A stretch of DNA of 55,275 nucleotides, taken from AP-15 sp035503615 (GTDB lineage: Bacteria; Pseudomonadota; Alphaproteobacteria; ATCC43930; CGMCC-115725). Where the stretch lies: assembly GCA_035503615.1 (NCBI GenBank), contig DATJTI010000094.1, positions 1-55,275 of the forward strand, given 5' to 3'. A model generated the notes under the pieces. The model ran no database searches. It saw only the letters and a list, made by a program, of their open reading frames with translations, and had not been told where the DNA came from. Both the position numbers and the translations under genes were made by a program. Positions 49,047 through 55,275 of the stretch are shown piece by piece. Every line of letters begins with the position of its first letter. Position 1 is the first letter of the stretch.

Positions 49047-52000
49047 ATGAGCATATCGGAACCTTTTATCCGCCGGCCGATCGCGACCGCGCTGTTGATG
49101 GCGGCGCTGCTCGGGTTCGGCATCATCTGCTATCAGCTGCTGCCGGTATCGGCGCTGCCCAATGTGCAATTTCCGACGATCTCGGTGTCGGCACAGCTGC
49201 CCGGCGCCAGCCCCGAAACGATGGCCGACACCGTGGCGACGCCGCTTGAAGAGGAGTTCACGGCGATCCCGGGGCTGTCGTTCATGTCATCCTCGAGCGG
49301 GCTCGGTTCGACCTCGATCACGCTGCAGTTCAACCTCGACAGCAACATCAGCGCCGACGCGCAATTCGTGCAGAGCGCCATCAACGAAGCGCAGAGCCTG
49401 CTGCCGAAAAACCTGCCGACCCCGCCGATCTGGCGCGAGACCAACCCGGCGCAGGCCCCGGTGCTGATCTACGCGATCCATTCGGGTGCCATGCCGCTCT
49501 ATCAGGTCGATGAATATTCGAATGTGATGTTGGCCGAACAGCTGTCGACCGTCAGCGGGGTCGGGCAGGTCATCATCGCCGGACAGCAGCAGCCGGCGGT
49601 TCACATCGAGGTCAATCCGCAGTTGCTGGCCGAGCGCGGCATCGGGCTCGGCCAGGTGGCGACTGCACTCTCGGATATGACGCTCGACACCGCCAAGGGC
49701 AATCTCGAAGGACCGAGGACCGAATATCCGCTCGACACCAACGACCAGCTGTTCACCGCCGCGCAGTTCAAGAACGTGATCGTCGCCTATAGCAACGGCG
49801 CGCCGGTCGAGCTGAAAGATCTGGGCCACATCGTCAATTCCTCGGTCAACCCGCGCACCGGCAGCTGGTTCGGCACCACGCCCAGCGAATTGCTGCTGAT
49901 CGAGCTGCAGCCCGGGGCCAACACGATCCAGGTCGTGGACCAGATCAAGGCGATGCTGCCGCGGCTCGAAGCGGCGATCCCGCGCGCCGTGCATGTCAAC
50001 CTGGTGGCCGACCGCTCCGCCAATATCCGCGCCTCCGTTGCCGACGTGGAATTCACCCTGCTGCTGACCATCGGTCTCGTGGTGCTGGTGATCTTTGCCT
50101 TCCTGCGCAAGCTGTGGGCGACGATCATCCCGAGCATCACCTTGCCGCTGGTTATCGTCGCGACCTTCAGCGGCATGTATTTCCTCGGCTACAGCATCGA
50201 CAATCTGTCATTGATGGCGCTGACGATCGCGGTCGGCTTTCTGGTCGATGACGCGATCGTGATGATCGAAAATATCGTCCGCTACATCGAGGCCGGCGAT
50301 CCGCCGCTCGAAGCGGCCCTGAAAGGCGCCGGGCAGATCGGCTTTACGATCGTCTCGATGACCTTGTCGCTGATCGCCGTGTTCATCCCGCTCTTGTTTA
50401 TGTCGGGGGTGGTCGGGCTCCTGTTCCACGAATTCGCGATGACGGTGACGCTGACCCTGCTGTTTTCGGCGCTGGTGTCGCTGACCCTGACGCCGATGAT
50501 GTGCGCGCTGTTTCTGACCCGCGAGGACGAACCCGAGCGGCGCCGGCCGAGCCGTTTCGAGCGCGGCTTCGAACGGCTCCGCGCGGGCTATGACCGCGGC
50601 CTCAACTGGGCGTTCCGCCACCGCCTGCCGATGCTGCTGCTGACGCTGGCGATGATGGCCTTGACCGGCATCCTTTATGTGATGATTCCGAAGGGGTTTT
50701 TGCCGGAGCAGGATACCGGGTTCATCTTTGCCGAGGTCGAGGCGCGGCAGGACACCTCATTCGCGGCGATGTCCAAGATCGAAAATCAGGTCGCGGACAT
50801 TTTCCTGCACGATCCGGCCGTGTCGGGGGTGGTCGGCTTCGCCGGAGCGACCGGCGCCAACGCCAGCGAAAGCACCGCGCGGGTCTTTGTCCAGCTCAAA
50901 CCGTTCAACGCGCGCCCGCCGGTGCAGCAGGTGATGGCGCAGCTGCGTCCCCGGTTCAACGCCGTCATCGGTGCCAACGTCTTTATGCAGGCCGGTCAGG
51001 ACATCAATATCGGCGGGCGGCTCGAACAGGCGCAATATCAGTATACGCTGACCGACGCCAGCTCGACCGAGCTCGATCATTGGGCGCCGATCCTGCTCGC
51101 CGATATGCAGAAGCTCAAAATCCTGACCGATGTGGCCACCGATCTGCAGGTCGCCTCGCCGAACCTGTCGATCGTCGTCGACCGCAACACCGCCTCGCAG
51201 CTCGGCGTGTCGATGGACGCGATCGACACGACCCTCGGCGACGCCTTCGGCCAGACCCAGGTGACGACGATCTACTCCCCGACCTATCAGTCGAAAGTGG
51301 TGCTGCAGGTCGAGCCGCGGTTCCTGTCGCAGCCGAACAATCTGTCGGACATCTATGTGCAGAGCAGCAACGGCGCCGAGGTGCCATTGTCGGCGGTGGC
51401 GCATTTCGTTACCAAGGCCGAGCCGCTGACCGTCAACCACCAGGGATTGTTTCCGGCGGTGACGCTGTCGTTCAACCTGGCGCCGGGCGCGGCGCTGAGC
51501 CAGGCGGTCGCGGCAATCGACGCGCTGCGCACCCAGATCGGCGCGCCGGCCACACTGATCGGCGCCTTCGAAGGCACTGCCCAGGCCTATCAGCAATCGC
51601 TGGTCACGATCCCGCTCTTAATCCTCGCCGCGATCGCCGCGATCTATGTGATCATGGGCGTGCTCTATGAGAGCTTTGTCCACCCGATCACGATCCTGTC
51701 GTCGTTGCCGGCGGCCGGGGTCGGCGCGCTGGCGATCCTGATGCTGTTCGGCTACGAGCTGACCCTGATCGCGATCATCGGCATCATCCTGTTGATGGGC
51801 ATCGTCAAAAAGAACGCGATCATGATGATCGATTTCGCGATCGAGGCTGAGCGGATCGAGGGCAAAAGCGCGCAAGAGGCGATCCACCAGGCATGTCTGT
51901 TGCGGTTTCGGCCGATCCTGATGACGACGGTGTGCGCACTGGTCGCCGGCCTGCCGCTGGCGCTCGAAACGGGGGCGGGCTCGGAATTGCGCCGGCCGCT

Positions 52001-52148
52001 GGGTGTCGCGATTGTCGGCGGGCTCCTCGTCTCGCAATGGCTGACGCTCTACACGACGCCGATCGTCTATCTCTATCTCGACGGCTTGCACCAACGGTTC
52101 GGCCGTCGGCGGCCGGCTGTCGCAACCGCCGGTCATCACCGCGCCTGA
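49047..52148 (+). CDS. RND multidrug efflux pump (AcrB/MdtB family)
   Basis: A 1033-residue proton-driven inner-membrane pump of the HAE-1/MdtBC type. MSISEPFIRRPIATALLMAA is the standard start; LTIAVGFLVDDAIVMIENIVR holds the adjacent Asp residues (DD) of the proton relay in helix 4, and GIVKKNAIMMIDFAIEAER is the helix 10 counterpart with the conserved Lys region. Two large periplasmic loops and twelve helices are evident. It forms a trimer with the adaptor encoded just upstream. Likely substrates are hydrophobic or amphiphilic compounds. Confidence 0.95.
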   Translation: MSISEPFIRRPIATALLMAALLGFGIICYQLLPVSALPNVQFPTISVSAQLPGASPETMADTVATPLEEEFTAIPGLSFMSSSSGLGSTSITLQFNLDSNISADAQFVQSAINEAQSLLPKNLPTPPIWRETNPAQAPVLIYAIHSGAMPLYQVDEYSNVMLAEQLSTVSGVGQVIIAGQQQPAVHIEVNPQLLAERGIGLGQVATALSDMTLDTAKGNLEGPRTEYPLDTNDQLFTAAQFKNVIVAYSNGAPVELKDLGHIVNSSVNPRTGSWFGTTPSELLLIELQPGANTIQVVDQIKAMLPRLEAAIPRAVHVNLVADRSANIRASVADVEFTLLLTIGLVVLVIFAFLRKLWATIIPSITLPLVIVATFSGMYFLGYSIDNLSLMALTIAVGFLVDDAIVMIENIVRYIEAGDPPLEAALKGAGQIGFTIVSMTLSLIAVFIPLLFMSGVVGLLFHEFAMTVTLTLLFSALVSLTLTPMMCALFLTREDEPERRRPSRFERGFERLRAGYDRGLNWAFRHRLPMLLLTLAMMALTGILYVMIPKGFLPEQDTGFIFAEVEARQDTSFAAMSKIENQVADIFLHDPAVSGVVGFAGATGANASESTARVFVQLKPFNARPPVQQVMAQLRPRFNAVIGANVFMQAGQDINIGGRLEQAQYQYTLTDASSTELDHWAPILLADMQKLKILTDVATDLQVASPNLSIVVDRNTASQLGVSMDAIDTTLGDAFGQTQVTTIYSPTYQSKVVLQVEPRFLSQPNNLSDIYVQSSNGAEVPLSAVAHFVTKAEPLTVNHQGLFPAVTLSFNLAPGAALSQAVAAIDALRTQIGAPATLIGAFEGTAQAYQQSLVTIPLLILAAIAAIYVIMGVLYESFVHPITILSSLPAAGVGALAILMLFGYELTLIAIIGIILLMGIVKKNAIMMIDFAIEAERIEGKSAQEAIHQACLLRFRPILMTTVCALVAGLPLALETGAGSELRRPLGVAIVGGLLVSQWLTLYTTPIVYLYLDGLHQRFGRRRPAVATAGHHRA

Positions 52149-52166
52149 AGGCTTGTTTCCGGACGA

Positions 52167-52925
52167 TCAGGGCCACGGCGGCAAGCGGCATTCGTAGATC
52201 GGCGGAACCCGCCCGTAGAGGCGGCGGGTCAACAGACGGGGCACCCCGGTCGGCGCGCCGACATAGATTGTCGCCCCGGTCCCGGTATTGGCGACCGCCT
52301 TCCTACAGTTGGCGAAGAACGATCGCTGGCAAGGATAGGGACCGGCGATCTGGTATCCCGCCGGCGAGTTTTGCGGGCTGGCGACGGTAATCGGACAGGA
52401 ACAGATGATCTGGTTCTTGGCCAGGGGCTTGGCGAACCCCGGAAAGGATTGGCCGCGGCTGCTGGTGGAACAGATGCCGCCGTCGCATTGGGCGTAGGCG
52501 CCGTTCGAGGTGCCGGCGGGACAGTCGTAGAGCGCCTGGTCGCCGGTCGGTGCCACGACCGAGGGCGGCAGGCTGTAGGTGCTGACCATGTAGCCGTTTT
52601 TCGTGCCCTCGGCATTGACCGTGCAGACGTTCTGGTTGCGGCCGAACTGCAGCGGCAGGCTGATGCTGTCGCCCGATTTGACATCGCACCGGCAGTAGGA
52701 CACGCCATCGAACACAAAGCACTTGGCGACCGCACAGAGCGCGTAGGTCTGGTCGGTGCAGATCTTGAAGAGCCGCGGCGCGGTCAAGAGCAGCGCATCT
52801 CCCGGATTTTCGGCACGGGCACTCCCGGTCGCCAGCAGCACCGCACCGAGCAGCATCGCGCCAAATACCACCGCACCGGGCATCACCGCGCCGGGCATCA
52901 CCGCGAGCAGTCGCCGCCATCCCAT
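52167..52925 (-). CDS. Secreted Cys-rich protein, unknown function
   Basis: A 252-residue protein with a signal peptide (MGWRRLLAVMPGAVMPGAV..GSARA, cleavage expected near residue 38). The mature part has 14 Cys in short motifs (FKICTDQTYALCAVAKCF, YCRCD, IICSCPI), many Gly/Pro/Ser and no membrane span, so it is probably a disulfide-bonded periplasmic or exported protein. I do not recognise the family. A 15-nt in-frame tandem duplication repeats MPGAV in the signal peptide. Convergent with the RND operon, 18 nt apart. Confidence 0.75.
   Translation of the reverse strand: MGWRRLLAVMPGAVMPGAVVFGAMLLGAVLLATGSARAENPGDALLLTAPRLFKICTDQTYALCAVAKCFVFDGVSYCRCDVKSGDSISLPLQFGRNQNVCTVNAEGTKNGYMVSTYSLPPSVVAPTGDQALYDCPAGTSNGAYAQCDGGICSTSSRGQSFPGFAKPLAKNQIICSCPITVASPQNSPAGYQIAGPYPCQRSFFANCRKAVANTGTGATIYVGAPTGVPRLLTRRLYGRVPPIYECRLPPWP
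52869..52898. repeat. In-frame 15-nt tandem duplication in a signal peptide
   Basis: CACCGC(A/G)CCGGGCAT occurs at 52869-52883 and 52884-52898, giving MPGAVMPGAV in the Cys-rich secreted protein. The unit is a multiple of three, so the frame is kept. Confidence 0.9.
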
Positions 52926-53018
52926 CGAATACCTCTCCCAATCCTACCCGCGATGCTGCCGGACCCTGCATCAGCGCGGCGTCCCCACGGCACAGGGCGA
53001 GGCCGTCAAATTGCCTGT

Positions 53019-53066
53019 CCGAAAATCGTGTGGCCCGAAAATCGTGTAGCTCGAAAATCGTATAGA
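53019..53066. repeat. Three tandem copies of a 16-nt unit
   Basis: CCGAAAATCGTGTGGC, with small changes, occurs at 53019-53034, 53035-53050 and 53051-53066 in the divergent gap between the Cys-rich protein gene and the 2-hydroxyacid dehydrogenase gene. It is AT-richer than its surroundings and could influence either promoter. Confidence 0.9.
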
Positions 53067-53170
53067 TCGCGTTACCGGCGTCATGCCGGCCGGCGTCGCA
53101 TCCCGGCGGCGTTGACAAGCTTCGGCCCGGACGGTCTGATCGGTGCCGGATTTGATCAATTCGGGAGGGG

Positions 53171-54223
53171 ATGGTGGCCAAGTTCAGGATTGCCACGCCG
53201 GCGGGGGCTAGCTTCACCGTCGCCGGCGGCGGCTATGGCTACGAGATGGAGGCGCTGACGCCGCTCGATGCCGAGATTTTCGAAATCCCGGCCGGCTCCG
53301 AGGATGAATTCGTCGCCGCGGCGCGAAATGCCGACGCGCTCTACGCCAAAGGAAGGCGGATCACCAAGAAGATGATCGACGGGCTCGAACGCTGCAAGAT
53401 CATTTCGCTCGGCAGCGTCGGAGTCGACAGCGTCGATGTCGATGCGGCCACCGCCAAGGGCATCCCGGTCACCAACTGTCCGGACACCTTTATCGAGGAG
53501 GTTGCCGACCATGCGCTGACCTTGATCCTCGCGACCCATCGCCGCCTCCTGGTGCAGGACCGCATGGTGCGCGACGGCCGCTGGGCCGAGGGCCGTCCGG
53601 CTCTGCTGCAGGTCCCGCGGCTGCGCGGTCTGACGCTCGGCCTGATCGCTTTTGGCCATGTCGCCCGCGCTGTCGCCGAGCGCGCCAAGCCGTTCGGGCT
53701 GCACGTCATCGCCTACGACCCGTTTATCGAGGAGATGGCGATGATCGAACGCGGGGTCGATCCGGTCAGCCTGTCCGAGCTGTTGGCCCGCGCCGACATC
53801 ATCTCGATGCACACGCCGGCGACCGAGAGTGCCAACCGGCTGATCCGCGAAGAGCATTTCCGCCAGATGAAAAAGACGGCGATCTATGTCTCGACTGGGC
53901 GCGGCCCGACCACCGACGAGGCGGCGCTGATCAAGGCGCTCGACGAGGGCATGATCGCCGGCGCCGGGCTCGATGTGCTCGAGCAAGAGCCGCCGGGCGG
54001 CAACAACCCGCTCCTCAAGATGGAAGACAAGGTGATCCTGACCGCGCATGTCGCCTCGGCCACCGCGCGGTTCGATCCGGCGCGCCGCCGCCGGGTCGGG
54101 CTCGAACTGTCGCTGGCGCTCAGCGGCAAATGGCCGATGTCCTGCGTCAACCCGGCGGTGCTGGCGAATAGCGGGCTCAAGCGCTGGCAGCCGGTCTCGA
54201 TGGAGCGCGGCCCGAACTCCTAG
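53171..54223 (+). CDS. D-isomer-specific 2-hydroxyacid dehydrogenase family protein
   Basis: A 350-residue NAD(P)-dependent dehydrogenase of the C-terminal-binding-protein-like branch. SLGSVGVDSVDVDAATAKGIPVTNCPD and EEVADHALTLILATHR are standard; the nucleotide site is GLIAFGHVARAVAERAKPFG; STGRGPTTDEAALIKAL holds the catalytic-Arg neighbourhood, DVLEQEPP the Glu and LTAHVAS the catalytic His. The substrate is unknown. GGGAGGGG immediately precedes the ATG at 53171; the spacing is better for the GTG at 53174. The TAG stop is supplied by a remnant of the CTAG element (54220-54245). Confidence 0.9.
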   Translation: MVAKFRIATPAGASFTVAGGGYGYEMEALTPLDAEIFEIPAGSEDEFVAAARNADALYAKGRRITKKMIDGLERCKIISLGSVGVDSVDVDAATAKGIPVTNCPDTFIEEVADHALTLILATHRRLLVQDRMVRDGRWAEGRPALLQVPRLRGLTLGLIAFGHVARAVAERAKPFGLHVIAYDPFIEEMAMIERGVDPVSLSELLARADIISMHTPATESANRLIREEHFRQMKKTAIYVSTGRGPTTDEAALIKALDEGMIAGAGLDVLEQEPPGGNNPLLKMEDKVILTAHVASATARFDPARRRRVGLELSLALSGKWPMSCVNPAVLANSGLKRWQPVSMERGPNS

Positions 54224-54245
54224 TGGCGTTTCGATCGAACCACTG
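54220..54245 (-). repeat. Internally deleted remnant of the CTAG element (copy C)
   Basis: Read on the minus strand it joins the left end of the element (AGTGGTTCGATCGAAACGC) directly to the right end CACTAG, a 26-nt palindrome-like remnant. Its TAG (54221-54223) is the stop codon of the dehydrogenase gene, as with copies A and B. Confidence 0.6.
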
Positions 54246-54355
54246 GGGGTCCTTTATCACCGCCACCGCGGGCTCGACCCTGGGTTTCTCGGTCATCGAT
54301 GCACTTTGGCGCAGACAGAGGGCCGAACATCGCCGCTTCCGGGAGGACAGTCTCG

Positions 54356-54862
54356 ATGTCTGGATCTGGGTCTCGATCTGGCATAACCCCGTGCCTCTGG
54401 TTCGATGGCAACGCCGAGGAAGCCGCCAGGTTCTACGCTTCGGTACTCCCCAACAGCCGCGTTGACGCCGTCCATCGTGCGCCGGGCGACTACCCATCAG
54501 GCAAGACGGGCAACGTGCTGCTGGTCGAGTTCACGCTGATGGGGCAACCGTTCACCGGACTGAATGGCGGGCCGCAATTCCGGTTCAATGAAGCGATCTC
54601 GTTCCAGATACCGGTGGAGACCCAGGCCGAGGTCGATCGCTTTACCGATGCGCTTTCGGCAGTCCCCGAGGCGGAGCAATGCGGCTGGGTGAAAGACCGT
54701 TTCGGCGTGTCATGGCAGATTGTTCCCGGCCCGCTTATCAGGCTGATCGGCAATCCCGATCGCGCGCGGGCAAAGCGGGCCTTCGAAGCGATGATGCAAA
54801 TGAAGCGGATCGACATCGCGGCGATCGAGCGCGCCGCCGCCGGCTTCGCGCCGTCCGCCTAG
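54356..54862 (+). CDS. VOC-fold PhnB/3-demethylubiquinone-methyltransferase-like protein
   Basis: A 168-residue vicinal-oxygen-chelate-fold protein. ITPCLWFDGNAEEAARFYASVLPNS is the PhnB-like opening, and CGWVKDRFGVSWQIVP is the family signature segment near the C-terminus. Members are widespread, and no reaction can be assigned. The ATG at 54356 has GGAGG about ten bases upstream. It follows the dehydrogenase by 132 nt and precedes the SMP-30-like gene. Confidence 0.88.
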   Translation: MSGSGSRSGITPCLWFDGNAEEAARFYASVLPNSRVDAVHRAPGDYPSGKTGNVLLVEFTLMGQPFTGLNGGPQFRFNEAISFQIPVETQAEVDRFTDALSAVPEAEQCGWVKDRFGVSWQIVPGPLIRLIGNPDRARAKRAFEAMMQMKRIDIAAIERAAAGFAPSA

Positions 54863-54865
54863 GAG

Positions 54866-54889
54866 ATGGCCGGGGTCAAGCCCGGCCAT
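54866..54889 (+). other. Stem-loop between the VOC and SMP-30-like genes
   Basis: ATGGCCGGG and CCCGGCCAT form a perfect 9-bp stem around a 6-nt loop directly after the VOC gene stop. No T-run follows, so termination is unproven. Confidence 0.45.
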
Positions 54890-54910
54890 GACGGAATGGA
54901 GGATACAGAC

Positions 54911-55275
54911 GTGGAAACGCTCCCGATCCGCTATCCCGACCCGCGTATCAGGATCCTCGACCCGCGCTTTCAGTCGCTCGTTCTCGGTAATGCCGCGATC
55001 GAGCGGATCGCCGAGGGCTGCCGCTTTACCGAGGGGCCGGTGTGGTTTGGCGATGGCCGGTTCCTGTTATGGAGCGACATCCCGAACGACCGGATCATGA
55101 AATGGGAGGAGGAGACCGGTGCGGTCAGCGTCTACCGCAAGCCGTCGCATTACGCCAATGGCAACACCCGCGACCGCCAGGGCCGGCTCGTCACCTGCGA
55201 GATGGATGCGCAGCGGCTGACCCGCACCGAATATGACGGCACCATCACCATCCTTGCTGATCGCTTCGACGGCAA
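54911..55275 (+). CDS. SMP-30/gluconolactonase family protein, cut off by the window end
   Basis: The visible 121 residues read as the N-terminal part of a six-bladed propeller lactonase: AEGCRFTEGPVWFGDGRFLLW (Glu of the metal site), SDIPNDRIMKW, and SHYANGNTRDRQGRLVTCE (the NGN-x-xDxxGRL segment with metal-site Asn and Asp). The family hydrolyses sugar lactones or related esters. The GTG at 54911 has GGAGGA seven bases upstream; an in-frame ATG at 54896 would add five residues. The C-terminus lies outside the window. Confidence 0.88.
   Translation, partial: METLPIRYPDPRIRILDPRFQSLVLGNAAIERIAEGCRFTEGPVWFGDGRFLLWSDIPNDRIMKWEEETGAVSVYRKPSHYANGNTRDRQGRLVTCEMDAQRLTRTEYDGTITILADRFDG

Overview
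The window is a very GC-rich chromosomal segment from an alphaproteobacterium, most likely Rhodospirillales-like. The evidence is a set of familiar alphaproteobacterial neighbourhoods: aroA-cmk-rpsA-ihfB beside an FYDLN-acid protein gene and tRNA-Ala; lptF-lptG-lptD, surA-pdxA-rsmA and yicC; pepA, holC and ndk; and a TerB-like gene, fdxA and carD. No species is assigned. No CRISPR array, rRNA, integrase or complete transposase was seen.

Layout. 1-2.7 kb: glutathione transferase, small lipoprotein, class V aminotransferase and tRNA-Ala(GGC), all on the minus strand. 2.8-9 kb: FYDLN-acid protein (minus), then aroA-cmk-rpsA-ihfB, a LapA-like membrane protein and a reduced Rieske protein (plus). 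9-16 kb: yicC (plus); a second CMP-kinase-like gene, a secreted phosphatase-superfamily protein, rsmA, pdxA and surA (minus). 16-25.5 kb: a gene of unknown function and a five-gene unit read MutS-like, dynamin-like, HEAT-repeat, dynamin-like with a Zn-type tail, MutS-like. 25.7-30.3 kb: lptD, lptG, lptF. 30.6-35.5 kb: pepA, a small lower-GC two-gene module, holC, ndk and an O-antigen-ligase-like gene, with palindromic CTAG-ended repeats around ndk. 35.5-39.7 kb: ArnE/SMR-like protein and a glycosyltransferase-like protein (minus), then TerB-like, fdxA, carD and a phosphatase-like pseudoenzyme (plus). 39.8-47.4 kb: SDR, UgpC/MalK-type ATPase, ClC channel and a DevCA-like exporter whose ATPase carries a cyclic-nucleotide-binding domain (minus). 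47.8-55.3 kb: RND pump (adaptor and pump), a Cys-rich secreted protein, a 2-hydroxyacid dehydrogenase, a PhnB-like protein and a truncated SMP-30/gluconolactonase.

The most interesting part is 16.0-23.9 kb. Two short MutS-family ATPases without a mismatch-recognition domain, two dynamin-like GTPases and a HEAT-repeat protein sit on one strand with three stop/start overlaps and a mirror-like order. A good promoter match and a structured leader precede them. Together with the unknown gene they separate lptD from surA, which are usually neighbours. This suggests an acquired, co-regulated system working at the membrane-DNA interface; its function is inference only.

A second theme is repeat structure. 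Short tandem duplications of 13-24 nt recur between genes and, twice, in frame inside genes. A small element ending in CTAG repeatedly supplies the TAG stop codon of the preceding gene.
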